Below are positions 49,992 through 58,665 of a DNA stretch of 64,000 nt, one piece after another. The position numbers and the translations under genes are program-made. Below the pieces are notes generated by a model. That model ran no database searches, was not told the origin of the DNA, and saw only the letters and a program-made list of their open reading frames with translations. Origin of the DNA: Sphingomonas sp. LY54 (GTDB taxonomy: Bacteria > Pseudomonadota > Alphaproteobacteria > Sphingomonadales > Sphingomonadaceae); contig NZ_CP141588.1 of the NCBI RefSeq assembly GCF_035594035.1, forward strand, positions 558,001 through 622,000, read 5' to 3'. The stretch's first letter is position 1; each line of letters starts with the position of its first letter.

Positions 49992-50936
49992 ATGCTGTTG
50001 CGTGTCGCCGTCCAGATGGATCCGATGGAGAGCATCAACATCGCGGGCGATTCCAGCTTCGCGATCATGCTCGCCGCGCAGGCGCGCGGGCACGTCCTCT
50101 ACCATTATCTGGCGCCGCACCTTTCCTATTCGGACGGCCGCGTCCGCGCCCACGCCCGCCCGGTGCGCGTGCGCCACCAGCATGGCGACCATTTCGAGCA
50201 TGGCGAATGGCAGGTGATCGACCTCGTCGACGATGTCGACGTCGTGCTGATGCGCCAGGATCCGCCCTTCGACCTCAGCTACATCACCGCCACCCACCTG
50301 CTCGAGCGCGTCCAGCCGCACACCCTGGTGGTCAACGACCCGGCCTCGGTGCGCAACGCGCCCGAGAAATTGTTCGTGCTCGACTATGCCGAATATATGC
50401 CGCCGACCCTGATCACGCGCTCGCTCGAGGAGACGCGCGCCTTCCAGGCCGCGCATGGCGACATCGTCGTGAAGCCGCTCTACGGCAACGCCGGGTCGGC
50501 CGTGTTCAAGATCGGCCGCGACGGCAACAACCTGCCGGCGCTGACAGAATTGTTCAACCACGTCTGGGTCGAGCCGTTCATGGTCCAGGCCTTCCTTCCG
50601 CAGGTCGCCGAGGGCGACAAGCGCATCGTCCTGATCGACGGCAAGGCGACCGGGGCGATCAACCGCGTTCCCGGCCAGGGCGAGATCCGCTCCAACCTCG
50701 CCGCCGGCGGCACCGCGCTCGCCACCGACCTCACCGACCGCGAGCGCGAGATTTGCGACGCGCTCGGGCCGGAGCTGGCGCGCCGCGGCCTGCTGTTCGT
50801 CGGGATCGACGTGATCGCCGGCTATCTGACCGAGATCAACGTCACCTCGCCGACCGGAATCGTCGCGATCGACCGGTTCAACGGCACCGACACACCGGGC
50901 ATCATCTGGGATGCCATCGAAGCCAAGGTCGCTTAA
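49992..50936 (+). CDS. gshB: Glutathione synthase GshB
   Basis: ATP-grasp enzyme adding glycine to gamma-glutamylcysteine. Signatures: RVAVQMDPMESINIAGDSSFAIMLAAQARGH, VVLMRQDPPFDLSYITATHLLE, VVNDPASVRNAPEKLFVLDY, DIVVKPLYGNAGSAVF, VQAFLPQVAEGDKRIVLIDG and TEINVTSPTGI. 314 aa. The 150-base gap upstream should hold its promoter; a dedA-like gene follows 3 bases after its stop. Confidence 0.95.
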   Translation: MLLRVAVQMDPMESINIAGDSSFAIMLAAQARGHVLYHYLAPHLSYSDGRVRAHARPVRVRHQHGDHFEHGEWQVIDLVDDVDVVLMRQDPPFDLSYITATHLLERVQPHTLVVNDPASVRNAPEKLFVLDYAEYMPPTLITRSLEETRAFQAAHGDIVVKPLYGNAGSAVFKIGRDGNNLPALTELFNHVWVEPFMVQAFLPQVAEGDKRIVLIDGKATGAINRVPGQGEIRSNLAAGGTALATDLTDREREICDALGPELARRGLLFVGIDVIAGYLTEINVTSPTGIVAIDRFNGTDTPGIIWDAIEAKVA

Positions 50937-50939
50937 AAC

Positions 50940-51563
50940 ATGTCTGACTGGGTCATCCGCCTGATCGAGCAATCGGGCTATCTCGGCGTCGCCTTCCTGA
51001 TGTTCCTGGAAACGGTGTTCCCGCCGATCCCGTCGGAGGTGATCATGCCGCTCGCGGGCGTGGCCGCCGTCAACGGACCGATGACCCTGTGGGGCGTCAT
51101 CGCCAGCGGCACCACCGGCGCGATGTTCGGCAACATCTTCTGGTATCTGGTCGCACGCGTGATCGGCATCGAGCGCTTCCGGCCGTTCATCGAGAAGCAC
51201 GGCCGCTGGCTCACTGTCGACTGGTACGACGTCGAGAAGGCCGAGCGCCTGTTCGGCCGCTTCGGCTCGGTGCTGGTCGGCGTCGGGCGGATGATGCCGA
51301 CGATCCGCTCGGTCATCTCTATCCCCGCCGGCCTGCTCCACATGCGGCTGAAAAGCTTCCTGATCTGGTCGACGATCGGCACCGCCGGGTGGAGCTCGGC
51401 GCTGGCGATCGCCGGCTACATGCTCGGCCGTCGCTTCGGCGAGATCGAGACCATCCTCGGCCCGCTCTCCTCGGCGATCATCGGTCTGATGATACTCTTC
51501 TACGTCTGGCGCCAGCTCACCTGGCGCAAGCGCCACCCCGAGACCGAAGGCGAGGCGCGTTAG
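50940..51563 (+). CDS. DedA family membrane protein (207 aa)
   Basis: Inner-membrane protein of the DedA/VTT superfamily, linked to lipid carrier (undecaprenyl phosphate) or phospholipid flipping. Features: GYLGVAFLMFLETVFPPIPSEVIMPLAG (re-entrant hairpin), TTGAMFGNIFWYLVARVIG, FGRFGSVLVGVGRMMPTIRSVISIPAGLLHMRLKSFL with the conserved R-x-x-P-x-x-R-s-x-x-s-x-x-A-G core. It follows gshB by 3 bases and overlaps the convergent xerC by 4. Confidence 0.9.
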   Translation: MSDWVIRLIEQSGYLGVAFLMFLETVFPPIPSEVIMPLAGVAAVNGPMTLWGVIASGTTGAMFGNIFWYLVARVIGIERFRPFIEKHGRWLTVDWYDVEKAERLFGRFGSVLVGVGRMMPTIRSVISIPAGLLHMRLKSFLIWSTIGTAGWSSALAIAGYMLGRRFGEIETILGPLSSAIIGLMILFYVWRQLTWRKRHPETEGEAR

Positions 51564-52483
51564 GCCCGCGGATGGGCGTTGCGATAGACGTCCATCAGAT
51601 GCGCGGCATCGACCGAGGTGTAGATCTGGGTCGAGGACAGGCTGGCATGGCCGAGCAGCTCCTGGAGCGAGCGCAGGTCCGCGCCGCGGCCGAGCAGATG
51701 GGTCGCGAAGCTGTGACGCAGCGCGTGCGGGGTGGTGCGGTCGGAAAGGCCGAGCGCGGCCCGCGCTTTACGCACCGCGCGCCGCACGATCTCGCCGCGC
51801 AGCGGCCCGCCCTTGGCGCCGCGGAAAAGCGGCACCTCCGGCCCCGCGGCATAGGGACATAGTGCGGCGTAACGCATGATCGCGTCGCGCACCTGCGGCA
51901 GCAAGGGCACGATCCGTGTCTTGGCGCGCTTGCCGGTGACCGAAATCGCTTCGCCGAGCGGCAGCGCACTCCCGGTCAGGCCGAGCGCCTCTGCGACGCG
52001 CAGGCCCGAGCCGTAGAGCAGCATCAGCACGGCGAAGTCGCGCGCGGCGATCCATTCCTCGGCGGCGTCCTCCGCCACTTCCTCCGCGAGCGCCACCACC
52101 TCGTCCGGCGAGATCGGCCGCGGCACGCTGCGCGGCCTTTTCGGGCCCTTCAGCCGCGGTGGCGCGGCCTGCTGCCCGCTTTCCGCTGCGGCGAAGGCGA
52201 GGAAGCCGCGCACCGCCGAAAGCTCGCGCGCGGCCGAGCTGTTGCCGAGCCCGCTTGCCCTGCGGCTGCCGAGAAAGGCGCGAAGGTCGGCTGCCTGCAG
52301 CCCCGCCAGCGCCTCGGCCGTGACGGCGCCGCCGAGATGGCCGGCGAGGAACTGGATCAGTCGATGCGCGGTCGCGCCATAGGCCCGCACCGTATGCTCG
52401 GAGCGGCGGCGGTCGCGGGTGAGATGGTCCTGCCAGCGGGCGGCAATGGCGCGCGCGGGATGGTCGGTTAAGGGATCAGCCAC
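51560..52483 (-). CDS. xerC: Site-specific tyrosine recombinase XerC
   Basis: Resolves chromosome dimers at dif with XerD. GTG 52483 gives VADPLTDHPARAIAARWQDHLTRDRRRSEHTVRAYG. Catalytic residues: Arg in GSGLRVAEALGL, Lys in VTGKRAKTRIVPL, HALRHSFATHLL (His-x-x-Arg), His in LGHASLSSTQIYTSV with the nucleophilic Tyr. 307 aa. Overlaps the DUF484 gene by 16 bases, a conserved pairing. xerD and dif not seen here. Confidence 0.94.
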   Translation of the reverse strand: MADPLTDHPARAIAARWQDHLTRDRRRSEHTVRAYGATAHRLIQFLAGHLGGAVTAEALAGLQAADLRAFLGSRRASGLGNSSAARELSAVRGFLAFAAAESGQQAAPPRLKGPKRPRSVPRPISPDEVVALAEEVAEDAAEEWIAARDFAVLMLLYGSGLRVAEALGLTGSALPLGEAISVTGKRAKTRIVPLLPQVRDAIMRYAALCPYAAGPEVPLFRGAKGGPLRGEIVRRAVRKARAALGLSDRTTPHALRHSFATHLLGRGADLRSLQELLGHASLSSTQIYTSVDAAHLMDVYRNAHPRA

Positions 52484-53028
52484 CGGGCCATGCAGCGTGT
52501 GAGGACGCGTCCGAGGAAAACGAGCAGTTCCGAGCCGTGGCGGGTCTCGAAGCCCTGGGCGCCGCGCTGACCGAGCGCGAGCAGGCCGCGCGGCAATGGC
52601 GACACGCTTTCGAGCCGCACCAGAGCTTCGGCGCGAATGAGGTCGCAGGCGGGCCCGAACAGAGGATGGCCGCGCTCGCAGCCGCGCAGCACGACCCCGT
52701 CGAACTGCTCGATCGAGCGCTCGATGATCTGCGGGTCGACGAACTGCATGCCCGACGCGTCGGCACGCATGCCGCGGTCGCCGACGAACAGGGCGACCGC
52801 CACCGCGTCCAGGCCGAGGATCTGCGGCCATTCCTGCGTGACGATGTGAATCAGATGGTCGAAGCCCTCGGCCTCGACCGCGGCGAGCACCGCCTCATGG
52901 ATCGAGGCGACCGCGCCGCTATGGCCGCGCGCGAAGGCGATCAGGTCCTGGTTCGCTTCCTCGGCGGCAGCGACGCGCGCGCGCAGGTTCGCGACCGCCC
53001 TGTCCTCGAAGCTGATGACCTTACCCAT
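52468..53028 (-). CDS. DUF484 family protein (186 aa)
   Basis: GAF-like protein usually found just before xerC. Starts MGKVISFEDRAVANLRARVAAAEEANQDLIAFARGHSGAV, then SIHEAVLAAVEAEGFDHLIHIVTQEWPQILGLDAVAVALF and a C-terminal part with GSELLVFLGRVLTRCMARWL. No signal peptide. Function unproven; the conserved coupling to xerC suggests a role near recombination or the cell cycle. Confidence 0.9.
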   Translation of the reverse strand: MGKVISFEDRAVANLRARVAAAEEANQDLIAFARGHSGAVASIHEAVLAAVEAEGFDHLIHIVTQEWPQILGLDAVAVALFVGDRGMRADASGMQFVDPQIIERSIEQFDGVVLRGCERGHPLFGPACDLIRAEALVRLESVSPLPRGLLALGQRGAQGFETRHGSELLVFLGRVLTRCMARWLIP

Positions 53029-53090
53029 CGGCCGAGCTTAACCTTAAGATGGTTAAGATGCGATGGCGAAATGAATGCGGCTATCCGGGC

Positions 53091-53255
53091 TCAGGAAGTG
53101 CCGAATCCGCCTTCCCCGGCGCCACCGGTCCCGAACGAGGCGTCCGAGGCGCGGAAACGCCTGAGCGACGGCGCCGTCCAGACCTGGGGGCGGCTTTCCC
53201 CGCCGCCCGATGCGGCTGAGAACTCTTCGGCATGCGTCTGTGGCTTGTCAGTCAT
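53091..53255 (-). CDS. Short peptide gene, precursor-like (54 aa)
   Basis: ATG 53255 follows GAGGGGG by 6 bases, a strong ribosome site. The product MTDKPQTHAEEFSAASGGG... has a hydrophilic leader, then VWTAPSLRRFRASD and a Gly/Phe/Ser tail (ASFGTGGAGEGGFGTS). W-x2-P-x-L followed by a Gly-rich tail resembles the layout of ribosomally made peptide precursors in sphingomonads, including lasso precursors (YxxPxL leader), but no maturation enzyme is nearby and the leader Thr before a core is absent. Could also be a simple small hypothetical protein. Divergent from a glycosyltransferase gene. Confidence 0.6.
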   Translation of the reverse strand: MTDKPQTHAEEFSAASGGGESRPQVWTAPSLRRFRASDASFGTGGAGEGGFGTS

Positions 53256-53351
53256 GGCTGCCCCCTCTTTTTGGAGAGCCGAACGCATACCATGGTGGAC
53301 CCGCAGCAACAATCGCGCGCGGGTCCGCGCTCCCTGTGGCATGTAACGGCC

Positions 53352-54497
53352 ATGCTGCGTGCGCTGATCCTCTCCAGCCGATTTCCCGACGCGGTGCGGC
53401 CCTATCTCGGCAATTTCATCCTGCGCCAGGCGGCAGCGCTGGCGGAACGGGACGGCGTCGAGGTTCGGGTCGTCGCGCCCGTTCTGCAATCCACGAGCCC
53501 CGCGGGTGTTGGGGTGGACGCTCTGCCCATGCCACCGGAGGAAGATGTCTGGAAGGGCGTGAAGGTCTATTGGCCACACGTGTCCCGCTGGACTCCCGAC
53601 AGCTGGTCGCGCGAGCTACTGCCGACGCTGCGGCGCCTCCGCGACGACTCTGCGTTCGACGTCATCCATGCCGACTTCTTCTGGCCCGACGGGCCCGCCG
53701 TTGCGGCGCTGGCGGCCGCGCTCGACGTTCCGTTGTCGATCAAGGCGCGGGGCGCAGATCTCGACGCCTGGAGTCGCGACGCAGCGGCGCGGCAATCCGT
53801 CATCGGCGCGATACGGAGAGGCGGCGGCCTGCTCGCGGTCAGCGCGCGGCTGCGCGACCGCATGATCGGCCTCGGCCTGCCTGCCGATCGCATCTCCGTC
53901 CACTATACCGGCATCGATCGCACGATTTTCAAGGTTTCGGACCGGGCGGCCGCCCAGGCCGCATTGAGACTGAAGGGACCGGTCCTGCTGCTGGTCGGCA
54001 ATCTCATCGCCCGCAAGGGCCAAGCGCTCGCGATCGAGACGCTCGCCCATATCCCCGAAGCGACCCTTCTCCTCGCCGGCGGTGGCCCCGACCGGGAGGC
54101 GCTCGAGGGCAAGGCGCGGGCGTTCGGTCTGAGCGACCGTGTCCGGATGCTGGGCCCAGTTCCCCAGGAATTGCTGCCCTCGCTCTATGCGGCGGCCAGC
54201 GTCACGCTCTCGCTTTCGCAGGAAGAGGGGCTCGCCAACGTCCAGCTCGAATCGCTGGCCTGCGGCACGCCGGTCGTGGCGACCGACATCGGCGGCGCGC
54301 GCGAAGCGATCAGCAATCCCGCCGCCGGCCGCCTCGTCGACGCCGACCCGGTTGCGATCGCCGCCGCGGCGGAGGAACTGGTGCGCCGCCCGCCTGACCC
54401 TCGGGACACGGCGGCATCGGCGGATCGCTTCAGCTGGGACCGAAACGCCGAAGAGCTCGAGGAGCATCTCCGGCGTCTGGTGGCCCCGAGGCCTTAG
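53352..54497 (+). CDS. Glycosyltransferase family 4 (GT-B) protein (381 aa)
   Basis: ATG 53352 opens [30 protein letters not shown], the typical GT4 start. Domain 2 has [41 protein letters not shown] and the donor-site EX7E-like segment [32 protein letters not shown]. Soluble GT-B fold, likely using a nucleotide-sugar; acceptor unknown. It ends 4 bases inside the convergent fsa gene. No other glycan biosynthesis genes nearby, so it may decorate a lipid or peptide. Confidence 0.88.
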   Translation: MLRALILSSRFPDAVRPYLGNFILRQAAALAERDGVEVRVVAPVLQSTSPAGVGVDALPMPPEEDVWKGVKVYWPHVSRWTPDSWSRELLPTLRRLRDDSAFDVIHADFFWPDGPAVAALAAALDVPLSIKARGADLDAWSRDAAARQSVIGAIRRGGGLLAVSARLRDRMIGLGLPADRISVHYTGIDRTIFKVSDRAAAQAALRLKGPVLLLVGNLIARKGQALAIETLAHIPEATLLLAGGGPDREALEGKARAFGLSDRVRMLGPVPQELLPSLYAAASVTLSLSQEEGLANVQLESLACGTPVVATDIGGAREAISNPAAGRLVDADPVAIAAAAEELVRRPPDPRDTAASADRFSWDRNAEELEEHLRRLVAPRP

Positions 54498-55147
54498 CCG
54501 ATCGTCTGGCCGGTCTTTTCCCAGTCGGCGAGGAAGGCCTTGAGGCCGTTGTCGGTCAGCGGGTGCTTGACGAGCGCGCGGATCACCGAGGGCGGCGCGG
54601 TCATCACGTCGGCGCCGATCTTCGCCGCTTCGAGCACGTGGATCGGATGGCGCACCGAGGCGACCAGAATCTGCGTCTCGAAATCGTAATTGTCGTAGAT
54701 CATGCGGATGTCGGAGATTATCTGCATGCCATCGAAGCCGATATCGTCGTGACGGCCGACAAACGGCGAGATGAAGGTCGCTCCGGCCTTGGCCGCGAGC
54801 AGCGCCTGGTTGGCGGTGAAGCACAAGGTGACGTTCACCATCGTGCCGTCCTCGGTGAGCTTCTTGCAGGTCTTGAGGCCGTCGATCGTGAGCGGCACCT
54901 TGACCGCGATATTGTCGGCGATCTTCCGCAGGATCTCCGCCTCGCGCATCATCTCGGCATGGTCGGTCGCGACCACCTCGGCCGAAACCGGGCCGGGGAC
55001 GATCTGGGCGATCTCCTTCACCACCTCCAGGAAGTCCTTGCCGGACTTGTGGATGAGCGAGGGGTTGGTGGTGACGCCGTCGAGCAGGCCGGTCTCGGCG
55101 AGTTCGCGAATGTCGTTCGTGTCGGCGGTGTCGACGAAGAATTTCAT
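54494..55147 (-). CDS. fsa: Fructose-6-phosphate aldolase / transaldolase-like (TalC-MipB)
   Basis: Class I aldolase with a TIM barrel. Starts [36 protein letters not shown]; Schiff-base Lys in [11 protein letters not shown]; further [34 protein letters not shown] and [26 protein letters not shown]. 217 aa, the short transaldolase family. The family includes both true transaldolases and F6P aldolases, so activity is not settled. In related genomes it often lies close to priA and the F1 genes; here priA is 3.5 kb away. Confidence 0.92.
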   Translation of the reverse strand: MKFFVDTADTNDIRELAETGLLDGVTTNPSLIHKSGKDFLEVVKEIAQIVPGPVSAEVVATDHAEMMREAEILRKIADNIAVKVPLTIDGLKTCKKLTEDGTMVNVTLCFTANQALLAAKAGATFISPFVGRHDDIGFDGMQIISDIRMIYDNYDFETQILVASVRHPIHVLEAAKIGADVMTAPPSVIRALVKHPLTDNGLKAFLADWEKTGQTIG

Positions 55148-55225
55148 GTGATTCGGTTCCTCGGGAAGTGGTTTGCCGCGCTCATAGCGCCACCCCCCTC
55201 TCCCGTCACCCCGGCGGCGCCGGCC

Positions 55226-55906
55226 TCAGGCGAGGATGCCGAACACGCGCGAGAGCAGTGGGTCGCCGGTCGCCTGCGGATCGGCGCGGATCGTCGCTTC
55301 CTCGCGGCCGATGGCGCGATAGATGCCGTCGCTGGCCTTCAGCGTGACGTCGCGCTGCAGGCCTGCGAAATCAATGCCAGTCGCCGCGCCGAGGGCGCGC
55401 GAGACGATGCCGTTGTCGAGCAGGCGCAGGGCGTTGCCGACGCCGGGCAGCATCGCGTCGAAGATCGCGTTGCCCATGCTGCGCTGGAGATAGGATGTGG
55501 CCGCGGTCGATCCGCCGCGGACGATACCGATCGCGTCGACGATGCTCATGCTGCGGATCGAATCCATCACCATCGGCGCCGCGGCATCCGCCGCATCGGC
55601 GGCCGCGCGGTTGACGATGCGCAGCAACTGATCCTGCACGGCGCGCGTCCGCAACAAAGCGGCGAGCACGCTGGTCGCTCCGGTCCCGCCGAGCGCGGGC
55701 GGCAGCGTCACCCGCGCCACCTCGTCCTGGAAAAAGCCTTCGTCCTGCAGCAGATTGGCGAAGGCGCGCTGCGACGACAGGGTCAGCAGGCGTCGCACCG
55801 CATCCTCGACATTGAAGCCGGGAAACGTGGTGCAGCCCGGAAGTGCGAGCAAGGGCAAGGTGAAGCCGGCGCCGATCAGCGCGCGCCGGGAAAGCAACTG
55901 GTCCAT
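55226..55906 (-). CDS. DUF4197 family exported protein (226 aa)
   Basis: Begins MDQLLSRRALIGAGFTLPLLALPGC, a twin-Arg-like or lipoprotein signal (SRRALIG and LPGC lipobox). The mature part is helical: FNVEDAVRRLLTLSSQRAFANLLQDEGFFQDEVARVTLPPALGG and the C-terminal GLQRDVTLKASDGIYRAIGREEATIRADPQATGDPLLSRVFG, which is the DUF4197 hallmark. Function unknown; likely an outer or periplasmic lipoprotein. 78 bases from fsa. Confidence 0.85.
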   Translation of the reverse strand: MDQLLSRRALIGAGFTLPLLALPGCTTFPGFNVEDAVRRLLTLSSQRAFANLLQDEGFFQDEVARVTLPPALGGTGATSVLAALLRTRAVQDQLLRIVNRAAADAADAAAPMVMDSIRSMSIVDAIGIVRGGSTAATSYLQRSMGNAIFDAMLPGVGNALRLLDNGIVSRALGAATGIDFAGLQRDVTLKASDGIYRAIGREEATIRADPQATGDPLLSRVFGILA

Positions 55907-55931
55907 GAATCAACTCCGATCGTGACGCGTC

Positions 55932-56612
55932 TCAAACGGTCCCGGCGTCACTCCGTTGCATCTCTCCGCGCTCGTCCTCCGTCGTCCGCCCACCCCAGGG
56001 CGCGAGCGCGGCGCTGAACAGGAACCAGCCAAGCATCGTGAGCAGCACGCCGAGGCTGGCGCTGGAGTCCGCGCCTTCTACCGGGCGGAGGAGCAAAAAC
56101 TGGAGCGGCAGCAGCAACAGAGCGAGCCCGAGCAGGAAGCGATTGGCCATGCCCGGCGCGGGCGTCGCCAGCGTCGGGGTCCGCCACGCCCAGAGCAGCC
56201 CGAGGAGCAGGAACAGCCCATCGAGGGCAGGCGCGACCACTGCGAGCGACACTTCCAGCCCGACCCGGTCGTCGCGGACATGGAACGCTTCCGGCCGCGT
56301 GCTGACATTGTAAAGCGTGTCGGCGAACATCAACGCCAGATAGGCGACGATCGACCAGCGGACGCGACCGTTCGGGGCGCGCCAGCCGAACCACAGCAAG
56401 GCGACGCCGAGCGCCGCCTTCACCGCGGCGAACCAGAAGTCGCCGCCAAGGCCGGCCCCGCCGAAGCGCATACCGAGCAGACCTGCGGCCCACCGATAGC
56501 TCCCCCCTTCCATGATGCCGCGGGCAAACGACTGCCACGGCCCCAGGAACAGCAATGTCAGCCAGATCATGACGATGACGTGCACGAAACGTGCGGTACG
56601 GTAGCCCATCAT
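55932..56612 (-). CDS. Multi-pass membrane protein, uncharacterised (226 aa)
   Basis: About six membrane segments, including FVHVIVMIWLTLLFLGPWQSF, FWFAAVKAALGVALLWFGW, WSIVAYLALMFADTLYNV, VVAPALDGLFLLLGLLWAW, ANRFLLGLALLLLPLQFLLL and VLLTMLGWFLFSAALAPW. The acidic C-terminus ends in ERGEMQRSD. Two consecutive ATGs (56612, 56609) follow GGGGG; the second has better spacing. No family recognised. It lies beside DUF4197 on the same strand (25 bases upstream). Confidence 0.7.
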   Translation of the reverse strand: MMGYRTARFVHVIVMIWLTLLFLGPWQSFARGIMEGGSYRWAAGLLGMRFGGAGLGGDFWFAAVKAALGVALLWFGWRAPNGRVRWSIVAYLALMFADTLYNVSTRPEAFHVRDDRVGLEVSLAVVAPALDGLFLLLGLLWAWRTPTLATPAPGMANRFLLGLALLLLPLQFLLLRPVEGADSSASLGVLLTMLGWFLFSAALAPWGGRTTEDERGEMQRSDAGTV

Positions 56613-56742
56613 TATCCCCCGTGTTCGGCTCTGCGGCCTTTCGGCTGCACGCTAGCCGCAACAGTGAGGCCCCCTCAACCTCGAAATGCAGAGCCTCCAG
56701 CACCCGCTCGAGCAGGTGATCGGCATAAAGAGACGGTCATAT

Positions 56743-56770
56743 TGCAATGAGACTGGAATCTCATTATAAG
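56743..56770 (+). promoter_or_regulatory. Promoter with inverted-repeat operator of the SnoaL-TetR operon
   Basis: TTGCAA (56743-56748), 16-base spacer, TATAAG (56765-56770). The spacer contains AATGAGA-CTGGAA-TCTCATT (56746-56765), a perfect 7-base inverted repeat. An operator overlapping the -35 to -10 region fits repression by the TetR-type regulator encoded second in the operon. Confidence 0.65.
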
Positions 56771-56802
56771 CTGGGAAGATCATCGCTCTGCCGGAGGATC
56801 GG

Positions 56803-57219
56803 ATGACCCGCGAAGAGATGGACCGGAAGATGGACGAGCATTTCCGCTTCGAGGCGGCCGACGACGTCGAAGGCGTGCTCGCCACCTTGTCCCATGACGT
56901 CGAGCACGACATCGTCGGCACGCCCGCCGGCCCGACCCATGGCCGCGATGCGGCACGGGCCTTTTACGAGGCCTTGTTCACCGATCTCGCCGACAGCCGT
57001 ATCGAGTGCGTCCGTCGCCTCTATGGCGACGGCTTCCTGGTCGATGAATCGCGGTGGAGCGGCCGTGCGCCGGGCCGGCCGTTCGGGCTGGAAGGCCGCA
57101 ATCGCCCGCTCGCATTCCGCATGCTGCACGTCCTCGAATTCGCGCAGGACGGCGCGATCCGCCGCGAGAATGTCTGGCTCGATCTGGGCTCGATCCAGCA
57201 GCAATTGCCGCAGGCCTGA
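56803..57219 (+). CDS. SnoaL-like/NTF2-fold protein (138 aa)
   Basis: NTF2-like alpha+beta barrel: MDEHFRFEAADDVEGVLATLSHDVEHDIVGTPAGPTHGRDAARAFYEALFTDLADSRIECVRRLYGDGFLVDESRWSG is the typical SnoaL start (read in parts). Conserved Asp/His pocket residues (HDVEHDIVG, DESRW) may catalyse or bind a small molecule; no substrate can be named. It is followed by a TetR gene one base after its stop, and the TetR operator sits in its promoter, so it is probably induced by the TetR ligand. Confidence 0.82.
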   Translation: MTREEMDRKMDEHFRFEAADDVEGVLATLSHDVEHDIVGTPAGPTHGRDAARAFYEALFTDLADSRIECVRRLYGDGFLVDESRWSGRAPGRPFGLEGRNRPLAFRMLHVLEFAQDGAIRRENVWLDLGSIQQQLPQA

Positions 57220-57220
57220 C

Positions 57221-57829
57221 GTGGCGGATGCCGAACCGACGGGCGCGCGCTCCAACCAGCGCCGCCGCACCCGCAAGGACCTGCTCCAGGCCGCCGCGCG
57301 GCTGATGAAGGAAGGGCGCAAGCCGAGCCTCGAGGAGATCGCCGAAGAGGCCTTGGTGTCGCGCGCCACCGCCTATCGCTACTTTCCGGGACTCGACGCC
57401 CTGCTGCTCGAAGCCTCGCTCGACGTCGCCGTGCCCGAGCCCGGCGCCCTTTTCCGCGGCGCGCCGACCGACGACCCGGTCGCCCGCGTCGAGATGGTCG
57501 ACGGCGCGCTCGAGGCGATGATCCGCGCCAACGAACCGGCACTGCGCATGCTCGTCGCCCACACGCTCCAGCCGGGCGAGCAATCGTCCAACCTTCCCGC
57601 CCGCCAGAACCGCCGCTCGCCGTTGATCGAGGCGGCACTGATCCCCGTCGCCGGCCAGTTCGTCCCCGCGGCGCTCGACCGGCTCGCCAAGGCGCTCGCG
57701 CTCGTCGTCGGCACCGAGGCGCATATCGTCTTCAAGGACGTGCTCCAGATCGACGAGGACGAGGCGCGCGCCATCCGCCGCTGGATGATCCGCAGCCTGG
57801 TCGCCGCGGCGCGGAGCAACGCGACCTGA
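57221..57829 (+). CDS. TetR/AcrR family regulator (202 aa)
   Basis: GTG 57221 gives VADAEPTGARSNQRRRTRKDLLQAAARLMKEGRKPSLEEIAEEALVSRATAYRYFPGLDALLLEAS, a TetR helix-turn-helix at about residues 20-65. The rest is helical with RVEMVDGALEAMIRANEPALRMLV and a C-terminal DEDEARAIRRWMIRSLVAAAR. It overlaps the upstream SnoaL gene context by 1 base gap and likely represses the shared promoter at 56743-56770. No obvious target beyond this operon. Confidence 0.85.
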   Translation: MADAEPTGARSNQRRRTRKDLLQAAARLMKEGRKPSLEEIAEEALVSRATAYRYFPGLDALLLEASLDVAVPEPGALFRGAPTDDPVARVEMVDGALEAMIRANEPALRMLVAHTLQPGEQSSNLPARQNRRSPLIEAALIPVAGQFVPAALDRLAKALALVVGTEAHIVFKDVLQIDEDEARAIRRWMIRSLVAAARSNAT

Positions 57830-58031
57830 TATCGGAGAGACAACAGGTTTCGCGAAATATCGGAAAGCTTGATCTGCATCTAATCCGCCAACATTGCGCG
57901 CTTGCCCGAAATGAAAATTGGCTCTTTCACTGGCGCCGTGCTAGGCGAGTGCATCACCTGAATAATCCGCGGGCCCCTCGTGACTGAGAGTCGACAATGC
58001 TCTCGCCTGCATAATGATTGGTGATCTTGAA

Positions 58032-58373
58032 ATGGAACAGACTTATTGGCTCAGAAGGGCCCGAACCGCCGCCGGCATGGCCGAGAACGCCGTCTCCGCC
58101 GAGGCGCGCCTCGCGCATCTGGACCTTTCCGGACGCTATAGCTTGAAGGCCGCCGCCGAGGCCGCGTCCGCCCGGCCCCCCGGGCACGCGCCGCTCGCCA
58201 GCGTCCCGAAGGCAGCCCTCGCCCCACAATCGGATTCCACCCATTACGCCCAGCTGGAAAGCGGCGCGCGCTATCTCGCCGCCAAAGCGAGCAAGGTCGA
58301 AGCCGGTATTCATCTGAGGGCCGCCAACCGCTATTATGGCCTGCGCAAGGAGGCCGAGCGCAATGACGAGTGA
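58032..58373 (+). CDS. Small hypothetical helical protein (113 aa)
   Basis: Starts MEQTYWLRRARTAAGMAENAVSAEARLAHLDLSGRYSLKAAAEA; helical and Ala/Arg-rich, with a C-terminal YLAAKASKVEAGIHLRAANRYYGLRKEAERN. The W-x-R-R-A-R pattern and the LxHLDLSGRYSL segment occur in a small sphingomonad family that includes the 15377 gene in shorter form. An upstream in-frame ATG at 58014 is not preceded by a better ribosome site. Overlaps the next gene by 11 bases. Confidence 0.7.
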   Translation: MEQTYWLRRARTAAGMAENAVSAEARLAHLDLSGRYSLKAAAEAASARPPGHAPLASVPKAALAPQSDSTHYAQLESGARYLAAKASKVEAGIHLRAANRYYGLRKEAERNDE

Positions 58374-58623
58374 ATGCAACCGGAGCGAGACGCAGCGTTT
58401 CGGCGGCACGGTCTCGACCGTCGAGCGCGCTTACCAGCTCGCCGCCACCCCGCAATGCCGCACGCTGACCGACCTTGCCATTCTGCTGAAGCGCGAGGGC
58501 TATAGCGGCGTCGACGAGCATCTGCGCGGGGCATCGCTGCGGCGGACTCTGCGCGCTCTGATCGCCAGCCAGGGCGCGGCGGCGTCCCCGGCGCCGCCGG
58601 ACGATACCGTCGCGACCTGCTGA
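58363..58623 (+). CDS. Small hypothetical protein (86 aa)
   Basis: Starts MTSECNRSETQRFGGTVSTVERAYQLA inside the end of the previous gene, so the two are coupled. The middle ECRTLTDLAILLKREGYSGVDEHLRGASLRRTLRALIAS looks helical and could be a winged-helix-like or simple helical bundle; the tail is Pro/Ala-rich with a final Cys. No family recognised. It ends 22 bases before the priA region start. Confidence 0.65.
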   Translation: MTSECNRSETQRFGGTVSTVERAYQLAATPQCRTLTDLAILLKREGYSGVDEHLRGASLRRTLRALIASQGAAASPAPPDDTVATC

Positions 58624-58665
58624 GCCCTTCCGGAACCGGCCCGAATGACGATATGGGCCGGATCC

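Noticed and set aside
47709..51536. A 1275-codon minus frame extending the S46 peptidase N-terminus across gshB and dedA
   Set aside because: The extension is low-quality sequence antisense to gshB/dedA; the signal peptide at 49841 marks the real start.
53091..53255. Lasso peptide assignment for the small peptide gene
   Set aside because: The leader Thr before the core and an Asp/Glu at ring position 7-9 are not both satisfied, and no maturation genes are present. Kept only as precursor-like.
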